DNA of 5,254 bases from Candidatus Poribacteria bacterium (GTDB taxonomy: Bacteria > Poribacteria > WGA-4E > WGA-3G). This document shows, piece by piece, positions 4,290 through 5,254 of this stretch (the first letter of the stretch is position 1; each line of letters starts with the position of its first letter). The notes under the pieces are model-generated. The model had not been told where the DNA came from, did not search any database, and was given only the letters and a program-made list of their open reading frames with translations. The translations under genes and the position numbers were made by a program. The stretch spans positions 1 through 5,254 of the forward strand of contig VXXH01000254.1 in NCBI GenBank assembly GCA_009835515.1, written 5' to 3'.

Positions 4290-5254
4290 ATGAGCAAGGT
4301 CATTGGAATTGATTTAGGCACAACAAATTCATGCGTAGCCGTTTTAGAGAGCGGTGATGCCAAGGTAATTGAGAACGCCGAGGGAAACCGGACAACCCCT
4401 TCGATTGTTGGTTTTACCAGCGACGGCGAACGTCCGGTTGGACAAGTTGCTAAAAGACAAGCCATCACGAACCCGCAAAATACAATCTTTTCGATTAAAA
4501 GGTTCATGGGACGCAAATTTAATGAAATCGGTAACGATGCTGAGCGTGTCCCCTACGAATTAAAAGCCGATAAAGATGGTAATGTCGCCGTGAATATTGA
4601 GGGTAAAGATTACTCGTCCCCGGAAATCTCCGCGATGGTCTTGCGGAAAATGAAGGAGACCGCCGAGGCGTATCTCGGAGAAGAAGTCACGAAAGCGGTT
4701 ATCACCGTGCCTGCCTACTTTAACGACTCCCAACGTCAGGCAACAGCAGACGCAGGCAAGATCGCAGGATTAGAAGTCGAGCGGATTATCAATGAACCGA
4801 CCGCAGCATCGCTCGCCTATGGCTTGCAAACCGAAGGCGACAAGAAGATTGCCGTCTATGACCTCGGCGGCGGCACGTTTGACATCTCTATTCTGGAAAT
4901 CGGTGATGGTGTTTTCGAGGTAAAAAGCACGAACGGCGATACACACCTCGGGGGCGACGATTTCGACCAATCGGTGATTGACTGGATGGCGCAAGAATTC
5001 CTCAGTAGTCAAGGGATTGATCTCCGCAATGATCAGATGGCGTTGCAACGTCTAAAAGAGGCGGCGGAAACCGCGAAGTGTGAGCTTTCCAGTACTTTAC
5101 AGACAGACATCAATTTGCCGTTTATCACCGTCGATGCCAGTGGTCCGAAGCACCTTAACTTAACGCTTACCCGCGCAAAACTCGAACAGATTACAGATGA
5201 TCTCGTCCAACGGTCGCTTGAACCGTGCCGACAGGCACTCGCGGATGCTGAGAT
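4290..5254 (+). CDS. dnaK: Molecular chaperone DnaK (Hsp70), N-terminal half, cut by window end
   Basis: The 321 complete codons cover most of the ATPase domain of the cytoplasmic Hsp70 chaperone. DnaK uses ATP hydrolysis, with DnaJ and GrpE, to bind and release unfolded proteins. Visible markers are phosphate-loop [16 protein letters not shown] (5-20), catalytic Lys70 in [20 protein letters not shown] (140-152), [13 protein letters not shown] (167-178) with Glu169, [12 protein letters not shown] (189-200) with Thr196 and Asp198, and [13 protein letters not shown] (214-226). Residues from about 75 to 100 ([19 protein letters not shown] and following) are the insertion found in Gram-negative DnaK and absent from Bacillus DnaK. 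AAAAGGAG (4273-4280) sits nine bases before the ATG. The substrate-binding domain lies beyond the window. No grpE or dnaJ precedes it; the upstream neighbour is a LamG gene, so dnaK probably starts its own transcript from the sigma-54 and/or TATAAT promoter described. No CIRCE (HrcA) operator is seen. The reading frame is intact throughout. Confidence 0.98.
   Translation, partial: MSKVIGIDLGTTNSCVAVLESGDAKVIENAEGNRTTPSIVGFTSDGERPVGQVAKRQAITNPQNTIFSIKRFMGRKFNEIGNDAERVPYELKADKDGNVAVNIEGKDYSSPEISAMVLRKMKETAEAYLGEEVTKAVITVPAYFNDSQRQATADAGKIAGLEVERIINEPTAASLAYGLQTEGDKKIAVYDLGGGTFDISILEIGDGVFEVKSTNGDTHLGGDDFDQSVIDWMAQEFLSSQGIDLRNDQMALQRLKEAAETAKCELSSTLQTDINLPFITVDASGPKHLNLTLTRAKLEQITDDLVQRSLEPCRQALADAE

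Noticed and set aside
1..5254. CRISPR arrays, tRNA or rRNA genes, insertion sequences
   Set aside because: No regularly spaced direct repeats, cloverleaf or rRNA-like stretches, or transposase coding sequence were seen; coding density leaves little room for them.

Overview
The window reads as a compact piece of a diderm bacterial chromosome of moderate GC content. It carries five genes, all on the + strand, separated by gaps of 59 to 201 bases. A ThuA-like protein, a phytanoyl-CoA dioxygenase-like (PhyH) protein and a secreted LamG protein ending in a TTWGxLK-type tail are found together. This resembles what I recall of Candidatus Poribacteria and related sponge or marine lineages, but that placement is from memory and not proven here. 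The partial DnaK carries the segment in its nucleotide-binding domain that is typical of Gram-negative (diderm) DnaK and absent from Firmicutes DnaK. This supports a diderm host.

Layout: 1-101 is a leader with a possible promoter and a clear ribosome binding site. 102-830 encodes a ThuA-like protein. 838-873 is a strong hairpin. 890-2374 encodes an Nramp-like membrane transporter that has lost the canonical metal-binding motifs. 2375-2469 holds a hairpin and degenerate heptad repeats. 2470-3192 encodes a PhyH-family Fe(II)/2-oxoglutarate oxygenase. 3214-3238 is a second strong hairpin. 3282-4088 encodes an exported LamG (concanavalin A-like) protein. 4089-4289 is a dense regulatory region. 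4290 to the window end is the first half of dnaK.

The first four genes could form a small nutrient-acquisition set: sugar-related metabolism, uptake, oxidative catabolism, and surface binding of a glycan. No common substrate can be read from the sequence, and the two hairpins suggest they are not one uniform transcript.

The most interesting part is the region before dnaK. It has a textbook sigma-54 (-24/-12) promoter, TGGCACG-N4-TTGCA. Upstream are two 13-bp dyads with the shared form GYCAAWTTGRC, placed where enhancer-binding proteins could sit. Downstream is a heptad repeat (AACTGAY) running into a perfect TATAAT. No CIRCE operator is present. Together these suggest a chaperone gene with an unusual sigma-54 input plus a possible housekeeping promoter.
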